This document shows positions 9,124-17,476 of a stretch of 64,000 bases of DNA, piece by piece. The DNA comes from an uncultured bacterium (GTDB lineage Bacteria > Planctomycetota > UBA1135 > GCA-002686595): positions 23,179 through 87,178 of the forward strand of contig CALBMX010000100.1 in NCBI GenBank assembly GCA_937896235.1. The letters are read 5' to 3'. Numbering within the stretch: the stretch's first letter is position 1; every line of letters begins with the position of its first letter. Below the pieces are notes generated by a model that worked only from the letters and a program-made list of their open reading frames with translations, made no database searches and was not told the origin of the DNA. The translations under genes and the position numbers were made by a program.

Positions 9124-10410
9124 ATGAGCACTACAGGTACGGCTACTCTTTCCCAAGAACTCGTTGACGAGTTCAACCCCTTCTTGGCTATGGCGAAGCG
9201 ATTTGAGATCGCCGCCGACTACCTGGGCCTCGACCCCGGTCTCCGTGAAGTCTTGCGCACACCGAACCGCGAGCTTTCCGTGGCCGTGCCCGTCCTTATG
9301 GACGACAAGACCCTAAAGGTCTTCACGGGCTATCGCGTACAGCACAATTTTGTGCTCGGCCCATGTAAGGGAGGCATCCGCTTTGCACCAGACGTGAACT
9401 TGGACGAGGTGCGCGCCCTGTCTGCGTGGATGACGTGGAAGTGCTCCGTTGTTGGACTACCCTTCGGCGGTGGCAAAGGCGGCGTGATCTGTGATCCGCG
9501 CGAGATGAGCCAAGGAGAGCTCGAGCGTCTGACACGACGCTACACCGCGAGCATCATGGACATCCTTGGTCCCGACCGCGATGTGCCTGCGCCCGACATG
9601 AACACAAACGCCCAGACGATGGCGTGGATCATGGACACCTATTCCATGCACGTGCGCTCGACGCAGACCGCCGTCGTTACAGGCAAGCCCCTTGCTCTAG
9701 GTGGAAGCCTCGGCCGCCACGAGGCGACGGGGCGAGGAGTCATGATCTCTGCCCGCGAAGCCCTCAAGCGCCTCGGCAGGCGAGCGGAGGACACCAAAGT
9801 TGTCGTCCAAGGTTCCGGCAACGTCGGAGGCATCGGCGCCCTTTTGATGCACCGCGAGGGATACACCATCACCTCACTCAGTGACATGTACGGCGCGATC
9901 CACAACCCGAAAGGCCTCGATGTCCCCAAGGTGCTCGAGTACCTGGCTGAGAACAAGAAACTCACGGGCTTTCCCGATGCGGAGGCTGTCCCGAATGAGG
10001 TTCAACTCGAACTTCCCTGTGATGTGCTGATCCCCGCCGCTACGGAGAACACAATCACGTCGAAGAACGTGGCCAAGATCCAAGCCAAGCTTATCGTCGA
10101 AGGTGCCAATGGCCCGACGAGCTTCCCCGCCGACCGCGTTCTTGATGAGCGTGGCGTGATGGTCGTTCCCGATATCCTCGCCAACGCTGGCGGCGTGACG
10201 GTCTCCTACTTCGAGTGGGTCCAGGACCGCATGGGTTACTTCTGGACCGAAGAGGTCGTGAACAGTCGCCTCGAACAGATCATGGTCAAGTCGTTTGACC
10301 AGGTCGACGAGACTGCCAAGAAGCACAACACGTCGCTTCGCATCGCGAGCTACATCCGGGCCATCGGGCGTGTTGCCGAGGCCTACAAACTGCGCGGCGC
10401 ATTCGCCTAG
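9124..10410 (+). CDS. gdhA: glutamate dehydrogenase, catalytic paralogue
   Basis: A 428-residue Glu/Leu/Phe/Val dehydrogenase. Substrate and catalytic residues are intact: the lysine in GPCKGGIRF (K82), the lysine in MTWKCS (K106), the catalytic lysine in PFGGGKGG (K118) and the aspartate in PAPDMNT (D158). The NAD(P)-binding Rossmann motif is VQGSGNVGG. Length is typical of the hexameric ~45-kDa class. It interconverts glutamate and 2-oxoglutarate plus ammonia. I preferred the ATG at 9124 ([10 protein letters not shown]) to one seven codons upstream because the extra residues are atypical. It is followed after 10 bp by a degenerate paralogue, so the two are almost certainly coexpressed. Confidence 0.94.
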   Translation: MSTTGTATLSQELVDEFNPFLAMAKRFEIAADYLGLDPGLREVLRTPNRELSVAVPVLMDDKTLKVFTGYRVQHNFVLGPCKGGIRFAPDVNLDEVRALSAWMTWKCSVVGLPFGGGKGGVICDPREMSQGELERLTRRYTASIMDILGPDRDVPAPDMNTNAQTMAWIMDTYSMHVRSTQTAVVTGKPLALGGSLGRHEATGRGVMISAREALKRLGRRAEDTKVVVQGSGNVGGIGALLMHREGYTITSLSDMYGAIHNPKGLDVPKVLEYLAENKKLTGFPDAEAVPNEVQLELPCDVLIPAATENTITSKNVAKIQAKLIVEGANGPTSFPADRVLDERGVMVVPDILANAGGVTVSYFEWVQDRMGYFWTEEVVNSRLEQIMVKSFDQVDETAKKHNTSLRIASYIRAIGRVAEAYKLRGAFA

Positions 10411-10420
10411 GGGACCCGCT

Positions 10421-11728
10421 ATGGCACAACCCACAATTCTTCCCCTCGACGATGGACTGCTGCCGGCCACTCCCGTTCTAGATGACGAGACGCCGTTCGC
10501 ATCGCTCATGGCGGTATTCGACGACGCTGCGAAACGCCTTGGCCTGGATATGGCCGATTACCAAATCCTGCGCAAACCCGAGCGAGAGATCACCGTCTCG
10601 ATTCCGGTGCGACTCGACAATGGCTCGGTTGCGGTCTTCGATGCCTGCCGCGTACAACACAACGCTGGACTCGGCCCGTACATGGGTCCCCTTCGCATCG
10701 ACGGCGAACTGCGCTTAGACGAGCTGCGAGCGCTCGCGGCTTGGATGACTCTGAAGTGCGCTCTGGTTGGCGTCCCTCTAGGTGGCGCTGCCGGTGGCAT
10801 CCGCATGGACAAGTCCTCGTACAGCAAAGGCGAGCTCGAGCGTGCAGTTCGCCGCTACGCAGCGAGTTTGATCGATGTGATCGGCCCCGAGCGTGACGTC
10901 ATCACACCCGATGTCGGCACGGGCGAAGAGATCATGGCCTGGATCATGGACGCAGTGTCCTTACACGAGCGCCATACGGTGTCCGCCGTCGTGACCGGCA
11001 AGCCCGAGTCTCTAGGTGGCAGTGCTGGCAGCCAAGATGCGGTCGCCCAAGGCTTGCGTGTGATCTTCAAGCTGGCCGCCGAGCGCCATGGCCTTCCTCG
11101 CACTGGTACCAAGGTCATCATTCAGGGCTGCGGCGAGGTGGGCGGCAACCTCGCACGACTGCTCCATGAGGGCGGCCAAAAGATCATTGGCCTGTCGGAC
11201 ATCCACGGCGCCCTTTTCTGCGAAGACGGGTTGGACATCCCAAACATCTTGAACGATCTCGAAGCGTCGGGCTCCCTGCTCTCCGCAAAGGGAGACCACA
11301 AGCTGATCACCAACGAAGAGATGGTGCTGATGCCCTGCGACGCGCTAATCCCCTGTGCGGTTGCCAACACCATCAACTCACGAAACGCGCTTCAGGTGAA
11401 GGCCAAGCTGATCATCGAGGGTGCCCACGGGCCCGTCTCACACAAGGCCGATCGGATTTTGAACGAGCGCAACATCCCCGTGGTGCCCGACATTCTCGCG
11501 AATGCGGGCGGCGTGGTTTTGAGCTACTTTGAGTGGGTGCAAAACCGCCAAGGAATGCCGTGGCTAGAGGTCGTGATTGGCAAACGTTTGCGCCGCTTTA
11601 TGACCGAGGCTTGGGATGCGGTGATCGCCTCGCAAGATGAGCATGAGGTCTCTCTTCGCATCGCGGCCCACATGGAAGCTGTACGCCGTGTAGACGCCGC
11701 CGGCGCCTTGCGCGGGATCTATGCCTAG
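10421..11728 (+). CDS. glutamate dehydrogenase paralogue lacking catalytic lysines (putative regulatory subunit)
   Basis: A 435-residue intact homologue of the preceding gene along its whole length. The substrate-binding lysine position is methionine (GPYMGP, M88) and the catalytic lysine position is alanine (PLGGAAGG, A124). K112 in MTLKCAL and D164 in TPDVGT are kept, as is the dinucleotide motif (IQGCGEVGG). By family knowledge the missing lysines are needed for substrate binding and catalysis, so this protein should be inactive alone. Its conservation, in-frame integrity and 10-bp spacing suggest a regulatory subunit in a hetero-oligomer, as reported for Thermus thermophilus glutamate dehydrogenase. 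The ATG at 10421 was chosen because upstream in-frame sequence is the tail of the first gene. Confidence 0.9.
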   Translation: MAQPTILPLDDGLLPATPVLDDETPFASLMAVFDDAAKRLGLDMADYQILRKPEREITVSIPVRLDNGSVAVFDACRVQHNAGLGPYMGPLRIDGELRLDELRALAAWMTLKCALVGVPLGGAAGGIRMDKSSYSKGELERAVRRYAASLIDVIGPERDVITPDVGTGEEIMAWIMDAVSLHERHTVSAVVTGKPESLGGSAGSQDAVAQGLRVIFKLAAERHGLPRTGTKVIIQGCGEVGGNLARLLHEGGQKIIGLSDIHGALFCEDGLDIPNILNDLEASGSLLSAKGDHKLITNEEMVLMPCDALIPCAVANTINSRNALQVKAKLIIEGAHGPVSHKADRILNERNIPVVPDILANAGGVVLSYFEWVQNRQGMPWLEVVIGKRLRRFMTEAWDAVIASQDEHEVSLRIAAHMEAVRRVDAAGALRGIYA

Positions 11729-13193
11729 GCTGAACTCTCCCGAGGAATGCGCACAGTCGCCCTCGCCCTTCGCATGCAAAGCGAGGGTGAGGGCGTCTGC
11801 ATATCGGGCTTGTTTTAGCGGTTTAGCAGCTATCCTCTGCACTCTTGGGTTCAGCTGTGGAGGCGCCGAGACCCCCGGGGCAGCCTCGCCTTCGGAGAGC
11901 GGCCCCAAGCGTGTCATCGTTCTGGTCATCGATGCACTAAACGCCGACCACCTTGGTAGCTACGACCCGCGCCCCAACAAACGGGTCGACCTCACACCCC
12001 ATATAGATGCGATCGCCGCCGAAGGCCGGCGCTTTACAAACGCCATTTCGAACAACACCTGGACGCTGCCCTCAACAACATCGCTAATGACGGGTCTGCT
12101 GCAGGAGAACCACAAAGTCACGCGCCGGGAAGGTGTAGTCCCCCTGTCCGCTGACCTGCTACCCGAGCGATTTCAAGACGCGGGTTGGAAGACCCGTAGC
12201 TTCGTCCAAATGACTTATGCGTCCAAGCTGTACGGCTTCGACCAGGGCTTCGACGAGACAAGTGAGTACGGGTTCGGCGGCGGTCCCGGGCGCGCGAACA
12301 TGGCCGGTGAGGTCGTGCAGTGGATGGAGGACAACGCGGACGAACGCTACTTCCTCTATCTTCACTTCCGGCGCCCCCACGGGGTCTATAATGCGCCGGC
12401 GAGCGTGCGGGCGAGGGTAACGCCGAGTTGCGTGCTCGCGGGCACGCAGCGCGGCGCAGAGCTCGAGGCCTCACAGGATTTCGCGTGGATGGAGCTGACC
12501 GATGACGAGAAGAAGCACGTCCGCCACCTGTACCGCGCGAACCTAGCGACCGTCGATCAAACCCTGGGTCCGATTTTGGAGTTGGCGCGTGCCCCCGAGA
12601 CCTTGCTTGTTGTCACCTCCGATCATGGCGAGGGCCTCGGCGAGCACGATTTTTACGGCCACGGGCCGAGTGTCTATCGCGAGAACATCCACATTCCGCT
12701 GATCTATCGCGGTCCCGGAGTCCAAGTCGGAGTCGATCAAGGGCTGGCATCGACCGTAGATCTGCGTCCCACTTTGATGGAGATGTGTGAGCTTTGGGAG
12801 CCGGCCTCGATCAAAAGCGACGGCGGATCTCTGGCGAGAAGGCTCGCCGGAGAGGAGCTGCCACCGGACGCGGAGCCCGTTCGCTTCTCCTCTCGCTACG
12901 GCACGGGGAGAGCGCCATCTGTGGGACTCATGACGGTGGACGCTACGATGTTTGTAGGGCCGCTTGGTGAGCTTCACCTCTTTGGCAATGCGACGGATTT
13001 GGAGCAGCGGTTGGATTGGGGAGCCATGACGGACGATGAGGGCTGTGCCCCCTCGTGGCTGGCGATGCTGCCGGGGCTCCGCGAGAGGCAGCAAGCATAC
13101 GCCTATTTGAGCGAGGCCCCGAGCGGCGAAGCCCCACAGCTCACCGCCGAAGACCGAGCGGATTTGAAGGCACTCGGCTACGCCGGGGACTGA
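11721..13193 (+). CDS. sulfatase-like alkaline-phosphatase-superfamily lipoprotein
   Basis: A 490-residue protein with an N-terminal hydrophobic segment ending FSCGG, a weak lipobox, so it is probably exported and lipid-anchored. The superfamily metal site is visible: VLVIDALNADHLG near the start and VTSDHGEGLGEHDFYGHG near residue 300. At the nucleophile position, sulfatases have CxPSR; here it is NTWTLPSTTSLMTG, so the residue is threonine and the following arginine is missing. It is therefore unlikely to be a formylglycine sulfatase and may be a phosphotransferase or phosphodiesterase. The start overlaps the end of the GDH paralogue by 8 bp. A GTG at 11787 would give a more compact signal peptide. 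Confidence 0.82.
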   Translation: MPRLNSPEECAQSPSPFACKARVRASAYRACFSGLAAILCTLGFSCGGAETPGAASPSESGPKRVIVLVIDALNADHLGSYDPRPNKRVDLTPHIDAIAAEGRRFTNAISNNTWTLPSTTSLMTGLLQENHKVTRREGVVPLSADLLPERFQDAGWKTRSFVQMTYASKLYGFDQGFDETSEYGFGGGPGRANMAGEVVQWMEDNADERYFLYLHFRRPHGVYNAPASVRARVTPSCVLAGTQRGAELEASQDFAWMELTDDEKKHVRHLYRANLATVDQTLGPILELARAPETLLVVTSDHGEGLGEHDFYGHGPSVYRENIHIPLIYRGPGVQVGVDQGLASTVDLRPTLMEMCELWEPASIKSDGGSLARRLAGEELPPDAEPVRFSSRYGTGRAPSVGLMTVDATMFVGPLGELHLFGNATDLEQRLDWGAMTDDEGCAPSWLAMLPGLRERQQAYAYLSEAPSGEAPQLTAEDRADLKALGYAGD

Positions 13194-13201
13194 GCTTCAA
13201 C

Positions 13202-14035
13202 CTATTTGCCGCGCAGGAAAGCCACGGCAAACCGGATGCTCACGAAGATGAGCACCAACCCCAGCATGGTCTTCGCGACCACGACGACACCTTCCACGTG
13301 GACGGCATTCACTCCACCGATGGCGCCCATAAAGGCGCCTCCACCCAAAAGTGGGGCGGCCTTTAGGTGGAGGCTGCGCTCTTTCCAATACATGCTCAAG
13401 CTACGTCCGGAGGTGACCACCGCAGCGGCGAGCGCGCAAGCCCTCGCTCCCGCGAATCCTAGCGCACTCGGCCCAAGGAGAAGTGCCGGAACCATCACTA
13501 GCCCGCCCCCGATTCCCAGGATCGGCGAGACAAAGCCGCCAAAGAAGCCAGCCGCGACAGCGTAGGCGTAGTTGTAAAGGGACGCCTCGCCTTCGAGTCC
13601 GCCCGTGCCCCCATCAGCCGTCAAGATTCGGACTGCCACAATCGCGATAACGACCGAGAAGATGCCGCGAAGTTGGCGCGTGTCGAATCGTTTCGAGACG
13701 GGATAGCCGACTTGGGTCCCCACCAAGGCACCGCAGGCGAGGCAGGCAACCGTTGGCCAGCGGACCGAGCTCTCGCCGCCCAACATGGCGGTCGCGATCT
13801 CAGTCAACGTGGATGCCGAGGCCGTCGCAAACACCAAGCAGAGGCCCGTCGCGACCGCGCGGCGCAAGTGAAGTTTAAAGCCGAAATGCAGCAAGGGGAC
13901 GGCGAACAACCCCCCACCGATCCCACACATCGAAGATACAAACCCGATTGCGAAGCCGACAAGCACGAGGAATTTTCCGCGTTTGCCGAGATCCACCTCG
14001 GCGGAAAGGGGATAGACCTGCTGCTCGGAAGTCAT
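13202..14035 (-). CDS. TauE/SafE family anion permease
   Basis: A 277-residue membrane protein with about eight hydrophobic segments in two similar halves. Each half begins with a glycine-rich signature: GFVSSMCGIGGGLFAVPLL and, in the second half, GFVSPILGIGGGLVMVPALL, the TauE/SafE (DUF81) repeats. Family members export sulfite, sulfoacetate or other organosulfur anions. The frame is open to 14110, but the ATG at 14035 overlaps the upstream stop as ATGA and directly precedes the permease fold. It is the last gene of the heptose-type operon and ends 8 bp from the convergent sulfatase-like gene. Substrate unknown. Confidence 0.88.
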   Translation of the reverse strand: MTSEQQVYPLSAEVDLGKRGKFLVLVGFAIGFVSSMCGIGGGLFAVPLLHFGFKLHLRRAVATGLCLVFATASASTLTEIATAMLGGESSVRWPTVACLACGALVGTQVGYPVSKRFDTRQLRGIFSVVIAIVAVRILTADGGTGGLEGEASLYNYAYAVAAGFFGGFVSPILGIGGGLVMVPALLLGPSALGFAGARACALAAAVVTSGRSLSMYWKERSLHLKAAPLLGGGAFMGAIGGVNAVHVEGVVVVAKTMLGLVLIFVSIRFAVAFLRGK

Positions 14036-14532
14036 TCGGCGGGGTCGCCCTGGAGAGATGCGCTCGCCTCGAGAAGAGCTGTCGACGAGCGTGTCTTTAG
14101 GTCGCCGCAAATTGCGATTTCAATGCCAAGCTCTCGATCGACGGGTGCCTCGGGGACACTCTCGACGGTGTAGTCCGTCCCCTTGGCGTGAACGGCGGGA
14201 ACAAGTGCGCGCAGCGTCTCCTCCAACGTCCGCTCCTCAAACGGGATGACAAAATCAACGGGCCAAAGTCCCGCGACGAGCTCGGCCCGCTCGACAAAAG
14301 GGACAAGCGGGCGGCCCTCTCCCTTTAGTCCACGAACGGAAGCGTCTGTGTTGATGGCGACGACCAAAGTGTCTCCGCAAGAGGCCGCTTCCGCGAGGTA
14401 CCGTAGGTGCCCCACGTGAAGTAAATCAAAGCAGCCGTTTGCCAAAACGACGCGACCTAGGCCCCCACCTGCGCGCCTTTTGGAGAGCAGCTCGACTAAA
14501 GATTCGCGAGTCGTAACTTCGCCTTGGCTCAA
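14032..14532 (-). CDS. stand-alone heptose-1-phosphate adenylyltransferase-like protein
   Basis: A 166-residue nucleotidyltransferase of the cytidylyltransferase-like superfamily. The signature is VVLANGCFDLLHVGHLRYL, with HVGH as the catalytic HxGH, plus INTDASVRGLKGEGRP, very like the C-terminal domain of HldE/RfaE. It presumably transfers AMP (or another NMP) to a sugar 1-phosphate, classically D-glycero-beta-D-manno-heptose 1-phosphate. It overlaps the kinase-like gene upstream and the permease downstream by 4 bp each. A complete bifunctional HldE is encoded 3 kb away, so this is a second copy of the activity or has another substrate. Confidence 0.87.
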   Translation of the reverse strand: MSQGEVTTRESLVELLSKRRAGGGLGRVVLANGCFDLLHVGHLRYLAEAASCGDTLVVAINTDASVRGLKGEGRPLVPFVERAELVAGLWPVDFVIPFEERTLEETLRALVPAVHAKGTDYTVESVPEAPVDRELGIEIAICGDLKTRSSTALLEASASLQGDPAE

Positions 14533-15593
14533 GACCTCAACCTCGAACCGAGAGGTTTGTCAGTCATCGAGTTGAAACTCTCGCCGGAGCTGTACTCGGC
14601 AAGGACATGGCTCATTTCCAGGGGCGAGCAGACCTCAGCACCCAGCTTCATGACGACGACACTTGCCGCGGCGTTTGCCAATCGCATCGCCTCCGCCCCG
14701 CTGCATCCAGCCGCCAATCCAAGAGCAAATGTTGCGGCCGCCGTATCACCCGCACCGGTCACATCGACGACGGCCTGGGATCCGAACGCGGAGATGGAAA
14801 CACCAGAGGCTGGATAACCCTCGCCAAACAGTGCCATTCCGCTTTTACCAAGCGTAACCAAAAGCTGGGCGCACTCGGATCTCGCCAGGATTTCATGGGC
14901 GGCAGCGCTGAGCTCGCGGGGGTCCTCAAGTGAATCGGTCATGCGCCCTGTAGCGCGGGCGAGCTCGTCGCGATTTGGCGTCATCGCGGTGAGTCCACGG
15001 AATCGAGATAACGAGCTCCGCGGATCCAAAATGACAGGGACGTTGCTCAACTTCTGGAAGGCCCGAACAGCGCTTGCCAACTCATCGTCGCAAACACCAT
15101 AGGCATAATCCGAAATGATCAGCGCGTCCACCTGGCCGGTGAGGGCGAGCAACCGATCGTGAAGCCTCTGACGGTTCGCATGTGGTGCTGGGCCAAGGGG
15201 CTCCTTATCCAATCGCAGCACTTGTTGCAGCGTGCGGTCGTGCTCGCCAGCCAAGATGCGCGTCTTGATAGGGGTATCCCATCCGCGTACGACCTCGACA
15301 CCCACAAGCCCGATACCGTCGCTACCGAGGCGGTCGATCAGTGCGAAACCAGCATCGTCTCGCCCAACACAGCCTACGAGCTGCGTACGCGCTCCCAGAG
15401 CTTTCGCACTGCGCGCGGTGTTCGCGCCGCCACCTGGAAGGATCTCTTCGCCCTCTTGGCGCAAGACCATAACGGGGGCCTCGCGCGACGGGCGGGTAGG
15501 CTTGGCGTAGATGTAACGATCCGCGATCAAGTCGCCGACGACAGCGACAGTCAACCCGGAGAAATCCGGAACAGAGGGGTACAGAGTGGACAT
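14529..15593 (-). CDS. PfkB-family sugar kinase, HldE kinase-domain-like
   Basis: A 354-residue ribokinase/PfkB-fold protein. The N-terminal VAVVGDLIADRYIY and LPGGGANTARSAKALGA form the substrate side, and DVTGAGDTAAATFA holds the catalytic aspartate and anion hole. Overall it resembles the heptose-7-phosphate kinase domain of RfaE/HldE (compare VGDLILDRYISG in the bifunctional gene). It overlaps the adenylyltransferase-like gene by 4 bp, so the two reproduce HldE as separate proteins. A TATAAT on the minus strand (15608-15603) lies 10 bp before the ATG, which would give a very short or absent leader. Confidence 0.86.
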   Translation of the reverse strand: MSTLYPSVPDFSGLTVAVVGDLIADRYIYAKPTRPSREAPVMVLRQEGEEILPGGGANTARSAKALGARTQLVGCVGRDDAGFALIDRLGSDGIGLVGVEVVRGWDTPIKTRILAGEHDRTLQQVLRLDKEPLGPAPHANRQRLHDRLLALTGQVDALIISDYAYGVCDDELASAVRAFQKLSNVPVILDPRSSLSRFRGLTAMTPNRDELARATGRMTDSLEDPRELSAAAHEILARSECAQLLVTLGKSGMALFGEGYPASGVSISAFGSQAVVDVTGAGDTAAATFALGLAAGCSGAEAMRLANAAASVVVMKLGAEVCSPLEMSHVLAEYSSGESFNSMTDKPLGSRLRS

Positions 15594-15786
15594 AACACGG
15601 GGATTATACCTACTTTCCCACCCAAGAACCGACTCCGCTTGGGCACTTCATCAGGCTTGCACCGAGCCTACCCCGGACTTGAGAAATGATGTGCTAGGCC
15701 CGCCAACAGGCACAATCAAAGCGAAGCGCTCCTGGTCGAGGCATGAGGAGGTGCTTTCAACCAGGCAAGCGCTCCATCGAGAGGTC

Positions 15787-17445
15787 CTATACAGGAGGCG
15801 CGGCAGCGGTAACCCAGTCGTCGACGCGCTCTGCAGCGCGCTCTTCGGCGAGATAGTAGTCATCTCGAACACCCATGAATGCGTTGAACTTAATGGCGTA
15901 ATGCACCTCGCCGGCCGCAGCCGCTGCCGCAGCGGTATACGCATCGATTTCGCGGACTTGAAGTTTGTAAGTCTGCCACTCCTCCGCGTCCATCTCTAAC
16001 ACTCGCTCGACCAGGGGTGCGTAGCGTGCCGAGGCGGGCAGCGTCGCCGGATCGACGCCACGGGCGGCGGCCAAGCGCGCATTCACAAACCACGGCATAC
16101 AGACCGCGAGCTTGTCGATAAAGAGGTTCTCCGCTGCGCCAAAGTCCAAACACGAGGACTCGGTGAAGTCGGTAAGACGCTCTACCTTTTCGGGGTCGAT
16201 GTACCCGCCATCTACGGACAGCTTAAATGCGCCCGTCCCTGGGAAAGGATAGAACATCGAGCTCCGGAAGCGGCCGATCTCAAGGCGCGCCAAAAGATCG
16301 ATCGTCTCCCATCGCTCATCGTGCGTTTCGCCGGGCAGCCCGACCATCACAAAACCAGAGCTGTGCAGCCCAGCGGACTCCGCGAGGCGCACGGTCTCGA
16401 AAATGTCGTTGTCGCTCATCGGCCTCTGCAGGATCTCCTTGCGCACGCGCGGCGAGCCCGACTCGATACCCATTTTTAGAATCGTACAGCCCGCCTTTTT
16501 CAGCGCGAAGGCGACGCGCTCATCAAGCTGCTTGACGTGGGCGTTCACAACAAAGGGGACCCCGATACCGGACTTCTCATAGGCCTCGCAAAAGCTGAGC
16601 GCGTGCTCGACATTTTGCGTGAAGAGGTCGTCGTCCATAATAAACGTGTTTACCCGCTCATAGCGCTTGAGCAGGAAACGCATCTCCTCAAGCACCTCTT
16701 CCGGATGGCGAAAACGGAAGAAATTCAGCTCACGAACGGGAGCTTTTAGGTCGGCGCGATAGGTGTCGATAACCTCGTGATTCAAGCAATAGGTGCAGCG
16801 ATAGGGACATCCTCGACTTGTGATCAAGCCAGCCCATCCGTTTTTGGAGTCGAGAATGCGCTGGGTGTCGAAGAGCTCGTAGTCCGCCATCGGCATGATG
16901 CTGATGTTGGGGAATGGACGAACGGGGTTGCGCTGCCAAGAGCCTTGGACGCGCTCCTCGGCAAGGGCCGGGCGAGCGTTGCCCTTCCAGGACAGGAAGT
17001 TCTCGCAAGAGGCGATCTGCGCGGCGTCTCCACCTTCGATACGCTCCACTAGATCGAGCATTGCGTCTTCGCATTCGCCGACGGCAACGTGGTCCCACAC
17101 GCCGTCAGCCATCACCTGTTCCGGCACCATGGATGGGTGCACTCCCCCGACCACAAACACAGGGGGAGTCTCGCCGAGCTCTTCGTAGCGCCCTCGCAAC
17201 CAAGTCACGAGTTCGCGCGCCTCTGCGTATTGCTGGCTAAGCGTTGAGGCGGCTAGCACCCCCGGATTCCACTCACGAATCTCAGCGAAGATCTGCTCGC
17301 GCGTTGGCACCGGCGGCAAGTTCTCATTCAAGTTGACAAGGCGTGTCTCGTGCCCCGCCCTCTTCAGAAAGGCGGAGATCATCGCGAGGCCCTGATTGAA
17401 ACCCATCTGGGTATTCAGGTTTGGATAGACGAAGAGTACACGCAT
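15787..17445 (-). CDS. B12-binding domain radical SAM protein
   Basis: A 552-residue protein with an N-terminal cobalamin-binding-type Rossmann domain (MRVLFVYPNLNTQMGFNQG, later VVGGVHPSMVPEQ and VAVGECE), a radical SAM core whose cluster motif is SRGCPYRCTYC, and a C-terminal helical region. Later core strands ILKMGIESGS and GLPGETHDE fit the family. Such proteins carry out methylations, rearrangements or other radical chemistry on lipids, hopanoids or natural products. The reaction here cannot be assigned. It sits between hldE and the second heptose-kinase-like gene in the same direction, which hints at a sugar, lipid A or lipid modification. Confidence 0.87.
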   Translation of the reverse strand: MRVLFVYPNLNTQMGFNQGLAMISAFLKRAGHETRLVNLNENLPPVPTREQIFAEIREWNPGVLAASTLSQQYAEARELVTWLRGRYEELGETPPVFVVGGVHPSMVPEQVMADGVWDHVAVGECEDAMLDLVERIEGGDAAQIASCENFLSWKGNARPALAEERVQGSWQRNPVRPFPNISIMPMADYELFDTQRILDSKNGWAGLITSRGCPYRCTYCLNHEVIDTYRADLKAPVRELNFFRFRHPEEVLEEMRFLLKRYERVNTFIMDDDLFTQNVEHALSFCEAYEKSGIGVPFVVNAHVKQLDERVAFALKKAGCTILKMGIESGSPRVRKEILQRPMSDNDIFETVRLAESAGLHSSGFVMVGLPGETHDERWETIDLLARLEIGRFRSSMFYPFPGTGAFKLSVDGGYIDPEKVERLTDFTESSCLDFGAAENLFIDKLAVCMPWFVNARLAAARGVDPATLPASARYAPLVERVLEMDAEEWQTYKLQVREIDAYTAAAAAAAGEVHYAIKFNAFMGVRDDYYLAEERAAERVDDWVTAAAPPV

Positions 17446-17476
17446 GGTCGTAGTTGCTTTGAAGAGTAGCCGGTGG

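Noticed and set aside
10421..11728. The second glutamate dehydrogenase as a decaying pseudogene
   Set aside because: It is full length, without frameshifts, and retains the nucleotide motif and most conserved regions; only the key lysines are replaced.
14032..15593. The separate kinase and adenylyltransferase genes as an HldE broken by a frameshift
   Set aside because: Each has its own start, complete domain and an ATGA overlap typical of two coupled genes rather than a damaged fusion.
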